Origin: Rapana venosa
Taxonomy: Eukaryota > Mollusca > Gastropoda > Neogastropoda > Muricidae
Direction: 5' to 3'
Length of the DNA: 64,000 nt
NCBI GenBank assembly: GCA_028751875.1
Contig: CM054134.1
Span: 41,301,830-41,365,829 of the forward strand
Both the position numbers and the translations under genes were made by a program. A model generated the notes under the pieces. It was not told the DNA's origin, ran no database searches, and was given only the letters and a program-made list of their open reading frames with translations. Positions 11,060 through 20,511 of this stretch are shown in pieces. Each line of letters begins with the position of its first letter. The first letter of the stretch is position 1.

Positions 11060-12025
11060 CGAGAAGGGTAGTTTCAGTGCTGTGGTTGACATGATAGACA
11101 GACTGAAACGCAGGAAGGAGACTGTTTGGAGAGAAGGTGGTGGTTGAGCTGTTTTAGAACTACTTTTTCAAGGACTTCTGAGATAAAAGGTAGGTTGGAA
11201 ACAGGTCTGAAGTTCTTGGGGTCAAGGCCATGCTTTAGAGTAGAGGTGTGACTATAGCAGTTTTTAGAGAGAAAGGAACATTTCCAGAAACAAGAGATAA
11301 GTTTACTATAGTGGGTATATCTTGTGGCAGGCACTGTGCGAAAAGAGAAGCAGGTATGATAGTGAGGTATGGGGTCAAGATCACATGATTTTATAGTCAT
11401 TCCTTTCAGAATTATCTTGATTTCTTTCTCGCTTGCTGGATGAAAGGAAAGGAGAGGAGTGCCAGAGAATTGGGGATCAGAATTCAGAAGTTGCAGGCTG
11501 GAAAGGAGTCTAATCCAAACTGGAGTGAATGTTGCAGACTTTGTCAGGGAAGAATGCAGAAAATATAGAAGGAAGTTCGGAGTAGTCGTGAATGGAAGGC
11601 AGAGGGCTAGCCTTCGCAAATCTATCCAAGAAGAGAGGATGTCAGGGAAAAGAGAGATTTCATAGACGTGGCATCAAGAACTTGAGAAGAGTAATACTTT
11701 GTTTTTTCTGAATGAATTAAGGTCTTAACTTTGTTGATTTGCTTATGAAGAAGCTGTTTGTTTATTTAAGTTTTTGTTTTTTGCCATTGCCACTCTAGTT
11801 GTTGGTGTTTGCGATTTGTGACCAGGATGTCACGATTGTACCATGGTGCACATGGCCTACCACTGTATCAGGCAGGAGATGGTCAGTAGGAGGAGCATGC
11901 TCATCAAGGAGTTGGCTGAGGATAGTATTGTAGTGTTTAGAAGGGTCAGTATGGTCAGGGGTTTGTAATAGGCGTTCAGCAGCTTGGGAAAGAAAAGTTT
12001 GAATATCTATGGCCTTGATGGCCTA
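11060..12025 (-). pseudogene. Jockey/CR1-like LINE remnant (EN C-terminus to RT N-terminus)
   Basis: Reading minus from about 12020, the frame gives AIKAIDIQTFLSQAAERLL, later LLDEHAP, typical of the linker after the endonuclease in jockey/CR1-type ORF2. A second segment (11619-11074) has LKGMTIKSCDLDPIP and LDPKNFRPVSNLPFISEVLE with KVVLKQL, the conserved RT region 0-2. Between and within them are stops and frameshifts (TNN-stop, for example), and catalytic RT motifs are absent. It is an old 5'- and 3'-truncated copy on the strand opposite RPS9. Clade assignment is from motif memory only. Confidence 0.75.
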
Positions 12026-12029
12026 TGGA

Positions 12030-12330
12030 CGTAATTATTATGTGGATTATCAATGCACACAGACACAGTCACATACACACACAGTGACATACACATATGT
12101 ATGCAAACCCTCATAATCATATTACAAAAAATCCACAAAATTGTGCAACACACACACACATCACACACACACACACACCACACACACACATAGTGACATA
12201 CAGTGTGATACACACACACTGTATGCAAAATGAATAGCAGAATACCTATCAGCATCATGAATGTATAGTACACAGTATAGTCATGACACACAGACACACT
12301 CAGCATCATACACACAAGGCACTTTTTTCA
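12030..12330. repeat. CA-rich imperfect microsatellite
   Basis: Repeated ACACACA blocks are separated by GTGACATAC and similar spacers. No other content was recognised. Confidence 0.8.
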
Positions 12331-12412
12331 CCTGGAGTTAACATCAGTGCTGACAAAGATCCCATGCATGAACGCTCGCAGAACATCTTACACACATGTT
12401 AAAAACTGCTGG
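12318..12412 (+). mobile_element. SINE family A body fragment
   Basis: CACCTGGAGTTAACATCAGT and CGCAGAACATCTTACACACA match the body of SINE family A in plus orientation. The tRNA head and 3' tail are missing. Confidence 0.65.
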
Positions 12413-12799
12413 ATGTATCATGTAAAAAAACATGACACAAGACTACACAGTACTCATTCATTATTCTTAAAAAATTTTAAGTTAAATATAAGTTATACTT
12501 ATAAGTTATATATTTATACACATACTGACATAGTGAAAATCAGTGACTCAGACACACACTGGCACAGACACACACAACATGACACACAGAATATTACAAG
12601 TTGATAAATTATCAAATAATTCTAACAGATGAATTTTTCATAGAAGAGCAGTCCAGCTAAGGCACAGGCAGCTTGAACATTCTCTCCTTGCAGTCTCAGA
12701 GAGTTTGCATACCATATTATATCTAGTTAGATTAATGGTCTGTAAGACTACTGGCACTGTGGTAGAACTCCATCCAATGGAACAAGATTTAATAAGACC
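12413..12799. other. Non-coding A/T-rich sequence
   Basis: Nothing recognised apart from a short CA-rich stretch at 12545-12590. Confidence 0.4.
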
Positions 12800-12814
12800 T
12801 CAATGAAATACCAG
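12800..12814 (+). repeat. Target-site duplication, left copy
   Basis: TCAATGAAATACCAG is repeated exactly at 14115-14129, flanking the LINE insertion. Confidence 0.9.
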
Positions 12815-14114
12815 AGGAACCATGCTACTGTCCATCCCAGGGAAAGTGCTGACAAGGATCATGCTAGACAGACTGAAGACAGCACTGCACAAGACACTTC
12901 GGGATGAACAGGCAGGCTTTAGGCAAGACAGATCATACACAGATCAAATCGCCACAATGCGCATCATCACTGAGCAGTCCATGGAATGGCAGACCCCCCT
13001 ATATTCAGTCTTTGTCGACTTCCAGAAGGCATTTGACAGCGTCGACAGAGATGTCATTTGGAAACTGATGCATCACTATGGCTTTCCACCAAAGTTCATC
13101 ACCATCATCCAGCAGCTATATGAAGATGCCACCTGTCAAGTCATCCATGAAGTGAAACTGACGGAACCCTTCTCCGTACAGACCGGTGTTCGTCAGGGCT
13201 GTCTGTTGTCGCCAACCACCTTCCTGTTGGTGGTTGACTGGATAATGCGGCAGGCCACAGCAGGCAGGTGAACCAGCACACAGTGGACCCTCAAGAAGCA
13301 GCTGGAAGACCTGGACTTCGCAGACGACATCAGCCTTCTCTCCCACAGGCAACAAGACGCACAAGAGAAGCTCTGTCATGTTGCTGAAGAAGCTGAAAAG
13401 ACTGGCCTCCAAATCAACATTGGGAAGACAAAGGTCATGAGGGTGAACAACAAAACACATGACCCAGTGCGACTGCAGCAAGAAACCATCAAGGAAGTCA
13501 GCAAGTTTATTTACCTGGGCAGTGTCGTCAGTAAAGATGAGGGAACATATGAAGACATCAAGTGCCGAATCAACAAAACCCGTCACACCTTCAACACCCT
13601 TCGGCCAATTTGGAGGTCAACAGCCCTCTCATTTCAAAACAAGATTCGGATCTACAACACCAATGTCAAATCGGTCCTACTTTATGGCTCAGAAACCTGG
13701 CCGGTAACAAAAACCAACACCCACAAACTCCAGTCTTTTACCAACAAATGCCTCAGGAACATCCTCAACATCAGGTGGCCAGACGTCAGATTCCAACAAA
13801 CAACTGTGGGACAGGACCAGACAAACCCCAATCGAGTCCATTATTAAACAAAGGAAGTGGGGATGGATCGGCCATACACTCTGCAAGCCCGCGTCAAGTG
13901 TCACCAGGCAGGCCTTGACTGGAATCCACAAGGGAAGCGGAAAGTTGGTCGACCAAAACAGACCTGGCGCAGAAGTGTTGACAAAGAAATGAGGGCAGCT
14001 GGAATGACATGGGCCGAGCTGAAGAGGATCTCCCAAAACCGAGTTCATTGGAGGGGTGTTGTTGCAGCCCTATGTTCCCCAAGGAACCAAGAGGCATAAG
14101 TCAAGTAAGTCAAG
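12815..14114 (+). pseudogene. 5'-truncated RTE-like LINE insertion (RT to 3' end)
   Basis: The translated order is RGT-MLLSIPGKVLTRIMLDRL, DEQAGFRQDRS, YSVFVDFQKAFDSVDRDVIW, QTGVRQGCLLSP (12822-13270), then a stop, LDFADDISLLSHR (the FADD catalytic motif), IYLGSVVS and YGSETWPVTK (to 13847), a frameshift, and WIGHTLCKP..GKRKVGRPKQTWRRSVD..VVAALCSP ending at 14099. This is the RT plus C-terminal region of an RTE-type ORF. The copy starts inside RT, is broken by at least one stop and one frameshift, and ends in AAGTC repeats. Perfect 15-bp target-site duplications flank it, so it is one target-primed insertion. Its C-terminus resembles the LINE in the RPS9 intron. Confidence 0.9.
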
Positions 14115-14129
14115 TCAATGAAATACCAG

Positions 14130-14373
14130 CATTATGAAATCTTATATTTTGAATACCATAACATACCATTACCAAACTAATTTAAAGTTAAACTAACAAT
14201 TTGCAGTCTAAAAGTAAAACTATGTTGATCACTGTTCTTATTCATTTACATTTCAATCTTTAACATTTAAATTTTGATTGGGACTGTTGAGTTAGACATG
14301 ACATGACACTGACTCACTGAGTCACTCAGTCACTGACTGATACAGATTTGTTACACATTCCCCAACTAGTACT

Positions 14374-14421
<48 letters not shown>

Positions 14422-14979
14422 CCCTTGGTGATCACAAAGAATAAGCACTCTGACACACCCATCACACTTGGGAACCACTGTGAGATCATAAGATTGTGTA
14501 CACAGGTTGTTAAGTTTGCATTGTATGGCTGTTTCTACTGTGCCACAGAGGCTGCCATACTCTGACTTCTTAAGATTTTTCCTCTTTCATGGAGAGCACA
14601 AGATGCTATGCTAAAGCTTGCCTTAGTCCATGAAGACAATCTCAAAATGCTTGAAACAATGAAAACATAATCTTATTAATCTAGCATTTAAATGGCTTTC
14701 ATCAATAACTGATAAACTATCAAGCTTTTGGCGTGTGCCATCTGTCTGTGAGTGTCAGTTCTAAATTAAACTTCTGTGGAGCGCTAGCCTATCAACATCA
14801 GTATCACTACAGAAAAAAGCAAGACCTCTGGCCTGTCGTTCACTGGAAGAAAAAAAACCACACACACACAAAACCGCAACACCAGCAATCGCTCAAAGAT
14901 GGAGAAAACGCTGATGACAAGAACGAACCAGGAATTAACCATACTGAGGAGTCCGACAGTGAAATAAATGCATGTAGTT
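14130..14979. other. Non-coding sequence with a TAG trinucleotide repeat
   Basis: A (TAG)15 microsatellite spans 14375-14420. The right target-site duplication ends at 14129. Nothing else was recognised. Confidence 0.6.
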
Positions 14980-15360
14980 AATAAGGAAGAGAATTTCTGA
15001 ATCACTGCCGGGGTGCGCCTCTCATCATCTGCTCAACCTCTGCCGAGTCTTGCTGAAATCACCATGACTCGGGCATCTCTTGTAAAAATTGGGCAGTTTC
15101 CTAACAGAATACACGACAGAAGAACTGCATATTTCATTCTACTTACTTTGTTAATAGTGTCCACTTTTCCGATCGTCCATCACTCTACTCCTCATGCACA
15201 AACGTCTTTACCTCTTAGCCTAGGCCTACAGTTAATCACACAGCCTGGGAAGCCGCGCTTCGCTTTCCTTGTGATTTCCCTTGGAAAAGAAAGAGTGCAG
15301 GTGGCGTTCTAAGCTAGGCTACGTTCGTCGTCTGCTTCATCAAGACACAACGCACAACAA
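14980..15360. promoter_or_regulatory. CpG-richer segment, possible promoter of the SH2D4-like gene
   Basis: CpGs are noticeably denser than in the surroundings (CCGGGGTGCGCCTC, GAAGCCGCGCTTCGC, ACGTTCGTCGTC). On the minus strand a donor-like CTAAGAG|GTAAAG sits at 15212/15211, which could end a leader exon. It lies upstream of the SH2D4-like start on the correct strand. No TOP or TATA signal was identified, so this is a weak call. Confidence 0.25.
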
Positions 15361-15727
15361 GGCCAAGTTGCATTGACTGAAGCCAAACTTAAAACAAAAA
15401 ATTCAAATTTTAAAAAAAAAACTGAAGCCAAACTCCTGACCTCATAGAATGATTTCGCAACTAGGAAATGCATTCATCCCGCAAGTTATCTTGTGGATTT
15501 ATTTAAATTATTATAACTGCAGTTACGTGGGCTACTAAGCACTTAAAATGCTTTTCCACAGCACCTAAAGGTTATTTAGATAAGGACAAATTGGCATGAC
15601 CATCACACTTTCTGTCAGATCCACAGCCCTGTTTTCTCGGCTGCAAACAATTTAATCATTACAAACACTTTCTGTAAGCACACTAACAGAGGGAGATACA
15701 CATAATTTCACAACTAGAAAGTCGCCA
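15361..15727. other. Non-coding A/T-rich sequence
   Basis: Nothing recognised. Confidence 0.4.
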
Positions 15728-16070
15728 TCAAGTCGATTATGTAGGCCTGTTGGTTGATATAATTTGGCAAACATCCATCATTTATCCCAGAACAATACCA
15801 GGGATTTGAACCTAGCAGTTTTGCCAGGAGAGGACAGTCGGGATCCCGTACCTCCCTGCTCTTTTCCATTTTCAACTGTTGAGTGTTCTTTTGACGTAAG
15901 CACACGGGTCTGACTGGTTTAGAGTCTCTCCTACGAAAGACTTGATATTCAGTTCGATTTTCCCTTTGATCTGGGAAGAAAAGGCAAGGCTGGGAGTCAA
16001 CTAAGAACCTCACGGTTTACTTGTTAGGCAAGTTGATGTCTAAACCGTCCGGCCACCTTCCTTCTATGAC
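15728..16070 (-). mobile_element. Chimeric SINE: tRNA head C joined to body A
   Basis: On the minus strand it opens with a tRNA-like head (AAGGTGGCCGGACGGTTTAG near 16065, and a decayed box B at the CTCCCAGCC position), then AATCGAACTGAATATCAAG, then the family A body AGTCTTTCGTAGGAGAGACT. The same head-body junction occurs at 42290-42640. A further box-B-like match (AGGTTCAAATCC, complement of 15808-15819) suggests another tRNA-like module at the distal end. Confidence 0.65.
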
Positions 16071-16739
16071 ATAATTATATAAGTAGTTTTATCAAGAAAA
16101 GCCTAGGCACAACCTACCTTTAACATCCTACTCATACCAGTGCATGAAATTGAAAAAAACACTTGTAGTGCAGCTGAAAAGGACAAAAATAATCAGATTT
16201 TTTAAATGCCAGGTTTTTTTTATATTGGGGGGTGTGGGGTGTGAAATCACCCTTCCATAAATGAATGGTTGACTCTATTAAACAAAATAATAATAATAAA
16301 GACTCTCTACTCATATCTAAACCTTATGCATTGAAAATGATATTTTTCCATCTGGTTTTAAAATGGCAAAAGTTAATTCCACTTCCAAGAACAAAATGTG
16401 CATGATTCCAAACAACGTTAGATTCTCAAAGCATATCTATACTTGTGTAGACTTATCTGGTCTGCAGAAAAAATGAACTGAGTTGTTTTTTATGCCCATT
16501 TCAATCTGGTTTCAGACGTTCATCATTCTTCCCATACAGCCTTGATAAGAATGCATGACTCCAGGTTAGGCATAAGATGAATGTAAAACGGCAGGCACTG
16601 TTTTAACTCGTTTTTATGAGCCCTTGATCTAGGTAACAAAAGGAAAGGCATAGTTCTATTTGAATTGTCTTTCATTGATGTAATTTATTTCATTTATATT
16701 AAATAAAAGAACGTAGTTCATACTTTACAATGAAAGAAA
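16071..16739. other. Non-coding A/T-rich sequence
   Basis: Nothing recognised on either strand. Confidence 0.4.
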
Positions 16740-17335
16740 ACCCCAACAGTTTCACTAAACGTTTTGTTTATTGATGGAGTCTTCCGTAGTACTATTTTTG
16801 TTAACCCTCTTCTCTTTTGCACTTACATCAAGGACCTGCCATTATCACTTTCGAACTCAGGAGTGGCAACTGACTTGCATGTAGACTATTCTTCAATTGA
16901 AATCACTAGAAACACCATACAAAGAATTAAAACCTGTACCAGCAACTTCTTAATGAAATAACAGAGTGGTCCTTTTTCTTTCCTTCTTTTTTGAGATCAG
17001 ATTTTCAGTTTTTCCATTGTGCAACTACCAATTGATAGAATCACATCCGTAGGCTAAGGAGCACTGAAGTGGGAATCTTTGCTTTCCTATTGCTATGGCG
17101 ATAGACAATCAGAGTGGTCCTACTCAAACTTTATATTGATACATCCTTCCAAGACAAAGTTCACGGTAATATTAACCTGCCAAAATTTTCAGTTGTCTTC
17201 TCTTTAGTTATCCATTCATTTGGATGACTCTTTGGTCAAACAGGAATGTGAACACCACCTTTTAGAAATTATCATAGATGGTGAACTAAAATAGCAGCCC
17301 CACCCAAATAAACTGTACTAACATTTATCTTTTTG
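16740..17335 (+). pseudogene. Degraded jockey/CR1-like reverse transcriptase remnant
   Basis: The frame at 16764-16961 reads NPLLFCTYIKDLPLSLSNSG, where intact elements have GPLLFxxYINDLPL, then a decayed catalytic region (HVDYSSIEI in place of FADDT). After an interruption, a later frame gives SLVKQECEHHLLEIIIDGEL and QPHPNKLY, the thumb region of the same RT. The active-site aspartates are not preserved and several stops intervene. It is an old fossil. Confidence 0.6.
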
Positions 17336-17439
17336 ATATCTCAAGTGATATACCAAAGCTTTTCTTTTATTTGTATATAGCCTATATCAGTTTGGGAAAG
17401 GGGGGTGGGGGTAGCCTAGTGCTTAGAGGGTTGCACTTA

Positions 17440-17775
17440 TGAGCTCACGTCTGCCATCGAGCCACCATAGAGGCGCCCTGGAGTTATTATTAGAATTGAG
17501 TCAGTCGCGAATGCTCGTGGAACATCTTGCGCACACATACAAACATGTCACGCCTTTCGGAAGAGTAGGCCATTGCTTGCCAGTAGGAATGGCCTGGGTG
17601 ACAAAATTGATATAAAAAACAAGAAAAAGCATGCATACACGTATCATGTTTAGACACAATCCCTGAAGTGGGAATGTGGCTACCTTAATGGTTGGTAAAA
17701 ACGGTCACATAAATTATGCCAAATTTAACTACTATCGAACCTCGGAGCTCTCGCTGAGGAACGAAAGAAATTAGT
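17440..17775 (+). mobile_element. SINE, body A with tail B
   Basis: It opens with a decayed head (AGCCTAGTGCTTAGAGGGTT). The body has GGAACATCTTGCGCACACAT, CGCCTTTCGGAAGAGTAGGC and a CAGTAGGAATGG region. It then passes into GCATACACGTATCATGTTTA and the tail-B domain GGAATGTGGCTACCTTAATG..CGAACCTCGGAGCTCTCGCT, ending at GAGGAACGAAAGAAA. Family A copies share the body but end differently. Confidence 0.8.
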
Positions 17776-17844
17776 GTTTATGTGTCTCATTACTTGTGCA
17801 TCAACTGTAAGTGACAGACACTACAATATCCATGGAACAGATGC

Positions 17845-18100
17845 TTTTTCATGTGGGTTTTTTAAACACCTAGTCCCCGTGTGTATGCGATTTTGTAAAT
17901 TTTGTCATCCGTTCCCAATGGCACACAATGGCCTGCTCTTCCGAAAGGCGGAACAGATTTTAACATGTGCCCAAGAAATTCTGCGAGCGTTCGCACATGG
18001 GGTCCTCGGTCTATAATCTTATCCAAAGGACTTTTGGGGAAGTATCGTCAACACTGATGTTAACTCCAGGGCTAAAAGTCCATTTGAACGGGATTAGAAT
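17845..18100 (-). mobile_element. SINE family A copy, head truncated
   Basis: Minus-strand copy with CACCTAGTCCCCGTGTGTAT, TTTTGTCATCCGTTCCCA, CCGAAAGGCGGAACAG and TGATGTTAACTCCAGGG, ending near the position where the tRNA head should begin. Confidence 0.8.
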
Positions 18101-18109
18101 CTATTTTCA

Positions 18110-18464
18110 TTTATTTATTTTATTTTATTCTTTTATATCGAAGATAATGGAATAAGCACTTGTATGATTTTTTACACCCAGTGTCCGTGTGTATGCGGTT
18201 TTGTCAATTTTGTCATCTGTTCCCACCGGCACACAATGGCGTACTCTTATGAAAAGCAGAGCAGGATTTAACGTGTGCGCAAGATGTTCTGCGTGCGTTC
18301 GCACACGGGGCCTCGATTTATAGTCTCATGCGAAGGACTTTTGGGGAGAGTGGAGTCTGCACTGATGTTAATTCCAGGGGAAAATATCCTCTTTAACGGG
18401 AATCGAACCGGGGTCGTCAGATTGCAAGTGCAAAATGTTCTAACCACAAGGCTATCCCGTCCCC
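18110..18464 (-). mobile_element. SINE family A, complete copy
   Basis: Read on the minus strand: GGGACGGGATAGCCTTGTGG (box A), the GGTTCGATTCCCG box B (complement of CGGGAATCGAACC), body, tail (GTGTAAAAAATCATACAAG) and the terminal TATCGAAGATAATGG / TATAAAAGAATAAAATAAA. It is about 350 bp and lies tandem with the truncated copy at 17845-18100. Confidence 0.85.
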
Positions 18465-18974
18465 CGAGTCAGCAAAAACAAGTGCATACCTTGCAAGTCC
18501 TAAAACCAAAGAAAAAAACAAACAAAAAAGCCCAAAGCAAACAAAAACCCAAACAACCAACCTCCCGCCCCCCCCTCAACCAAACAAACCCACTGACTGC
18601 ATACTTTTTCATTTTAACTAGCATTACCACTGAATAGACAATCTATACCCAGATAACATGTGTTCAACCTTTTACTCTAGGGATGATTTATGGTGTGTGT
18701 GTGTGTGTGCGTGCATGTGTGCGCGTGTGCTTACTTGCTTGTATGTGCATGCGTGCATGCTTGGGCGCTTGTGTGTGTGTGTGTGTGTGTTGAGTGGGGG
18801 ATGGGGGGGGGGGGGGGGGGGGGAGGGTGCGCGGGCGCATGTTCACGCATCTGTTTTATCATGTATATTCATTCAAGCATGTGGATTAAAAGAAAAAGCA
18901 AAAACAAAGAGCCATGGGTTTTCTTTTTGTTTATTTCTTCTTTAAAAAAATTTTTTTAGTCGCTTTCTCTCAAA
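18465..18974. repeat. A/C-rich low complexity, TG microsatellite and poly-G
   Basis: An A/C-rich stretch (18500-18590), an imperfect TG/TGCA tract (18690-18790) and a 21-nt G run (18803-18823). No genes. Confidence 0.8.
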
Positions 18975-19267
18975 GAATAGGTAAAGGTGTCCCATAACCT
19001 ATAAGGTCGTAGGGAAGCGAGACGTCAGAGACCTCACTTCTCTAGGGCCAGCATATTGAGAGCGGCGCCCATCTCCTCTCCCTCAGCTGCTATACCTTCC
19101 CTGACCGTAACGAGGCAGGTACCCATTTATAGCTGGGTGAACTGGGGGACTATACTGAAACCAAGGCGCGCAAATGGTCATCCATCCAAGTGGTAACCAC
19201 GCTGACTCCACGCTGCTTAACTTGGATGGGGAAAAGTGAGTGCTTCGACCACTGAGCTACCCAGTCC
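18975..19267 (-). mobile_element. tRNA-5S chimeric SINE, complete copy 1
   Basis: On the minus strand the 5' end is GGGACTGGGTAGCTCAGTGG (tRNA box A), followed by a 5S rRNA-like segment (complement of 19176-19223) with AAGTTAAGCAGCG and GGTTACCACTTGGATGG. The body (AGCTATAAATGGGTACCTGC) and 3' part (GGGAGAGGAGATGGGCGCCG, TTATAGGTTATGGGACACC) follow. 5S rRNA carries GAAGTTAAGCAACG and GGTTAGTACTTGGATGGGTG at the corresponding places. It lies 0.65 kb upstream of the RPS9 start. Confidence 0.85.
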
Positions 19268-19337
19268 CAAGGAATGCGGCGCCCAAGAGATGCAGTGTTA
19301 GGCCCTAGGACAAGGACTAGGCTAGCCTAGCTTAAAA

Positions 19338-19626
19338 GGTAAAGGGTAAAGGAATCCCATAACCTATAAGGTCGTAGGGGAGTGAGATGTCAGAGACCTC
19401 ACTTCTCTAGGGCCAGCATATTGAGGGCAGCGCCCATCTCCTCTCCCTGGCTGCTTTACCTTCCCTGACCCTAAAGAGGGCAGGTACCCATTTACAGCTG
19501 GGTGAACTGTACTGTAGCCAAGGCGCACAAACGGTCACCCATCCAACTGGTAACCACGCTCGACTCAACGCTGCTTAACTTGGCTGGGGGAAAGTGAGTG
19601 CTCCGACCACTGAGCTATCCCGTCCC
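19338..19626 (-). mobile_element. tRNA-5S chimeric SINE, complete copy 2
   Basis: Same orientation and order as copy 1, with box A TAGCTCAGTGG and the 5S-like block at the complement of 19533-19581 (CAGTTGGATGGGTGACCGTT reading minus). Seventy base pairs separate it from copy 1. It ends about 290 bp upstream of the RPS9 transcription start. Confidence 0.85.
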
Positions 19627-19677
19627 CAATAGGTTAGCCTATTCGAAAACTGTGGATAGCAGCCCATGGGTTATGTG

Positions 19678-19914
19678 CTTCCGGCGATTTACTCTCTGTT
19701 TCCATGCGCATTTAACTAAGTGGAAAGAGTTGCTAACAGGGCGGAAGAAAGCTATCCATATATGAAGCTAGCTGCTGACGGATGATTTAGACAGCCTGTC
19801 TCCTTGATTTTAGTTTCAGTCCTTAAATCAGATATCTCTTCCGGGACTTTAATATAATCAGCCTACCCATCATGCATTGGACTGCAGTTTGAAAATCAAT
19901 CCGCCACTTCCGGT
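19678..19914 (+). promoter_or_regulatory. RPS9 promoter with three CTTCCGG motifs
   Basis: CTTCCGG (ETS/GABP-type core) occurs at 19678-19684, 19838-19844 and 19907-19913, the last abutting the predicted start site. No TATA box is seen, as expected for ribosomal protein genes. Factor binding is inferred from the motif. Confidence 0.65.
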
Positions 19915-19942
19915 CTTTCCATCCTCGTGTTCTCTTACGCAG
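19915..19942 (+). other. RPS9: RPS9 exon 1, 5'-TOP leader
   Basis: CTTTCCATCCTCG starts with C followed by a pyrimidine run, the terminal oligopyrimidine (TOP) signature that ties ribosomal protein mRNAs to mTOR-controlled translation. The 28-nt exon ends TTACGCAG before the donor GTAAGC (19943). It is non-coding. The exact start is predicted from the TOP consensus, not measured. Confidence 0.7.
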
Positions 19943-20130
19943 GTAAGCCGCACCACATGGGGTGCTAGAAACCGTTGAAATAGTAATTTATGATCAGTTA
20001 TTTGATATCATAATTTGCCATTTTTATTTTTATTTATATTATTCTCTTGATTTCGAAGTAGTGTTCTTATTGTTGTTCGGTCTGTAAAGTTAAGAACAAA
20101 GTTTGCTTCAGGACTGATCTTGGTAGCTGA

Positions 20131-20141
20131 AAGATGGCGGC
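20131..20141 (+). promoter_or_regulatory. YY1-type motif in RPS9 intron 1
   Basis: AAGATGGCGGC matches the YY1 consensus exactly and sits about 215 bp downstream of the predicted start site, in the same orientation as the gene. Binding is inferred from sequence alone. Confidence 0.5.
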
Positions 20142-20447
20142 GATATTGCTTGCCACATGTCCTGAAGCAAGGTTTGGAAGCAAACTTCATTCGATTGTTA
20201 CAGTGTCATGTTTCAGAGTAAACCAGAATTCTGTTTTCCAGTTTTTTTAAAAAGTGAAATTTGAAAAGGGTCTAGTTGTAGCAGACCTATTCCGGTATTC
20301 GTATACCAAGTACTACTACTAGTAAGATTAATTGTATGGTCTATACTACTTTACTAGTATACAATTTAGTCGTTAATTGCCACAATAACTTTACATGATG
20401 CATACCATCATGAAGAACGTGATCTAAACCACAACATGAAAGAAAGG

Positions 20448-20511
20448 CAAATCACATCAACAGTTCACTCTCAAACAGACAAATCACATCAACAGTTCAC
20501 TCTCAAACAGA
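20448..20511 (+). repeat. 32-bp direct tandem duplication
   Basis: CAAATCACATCAACAGTTCA plus 12 more bases is repeated back to back (20448 and 20480) with no difference, so the duplication is recent. Confidence 0.9.
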
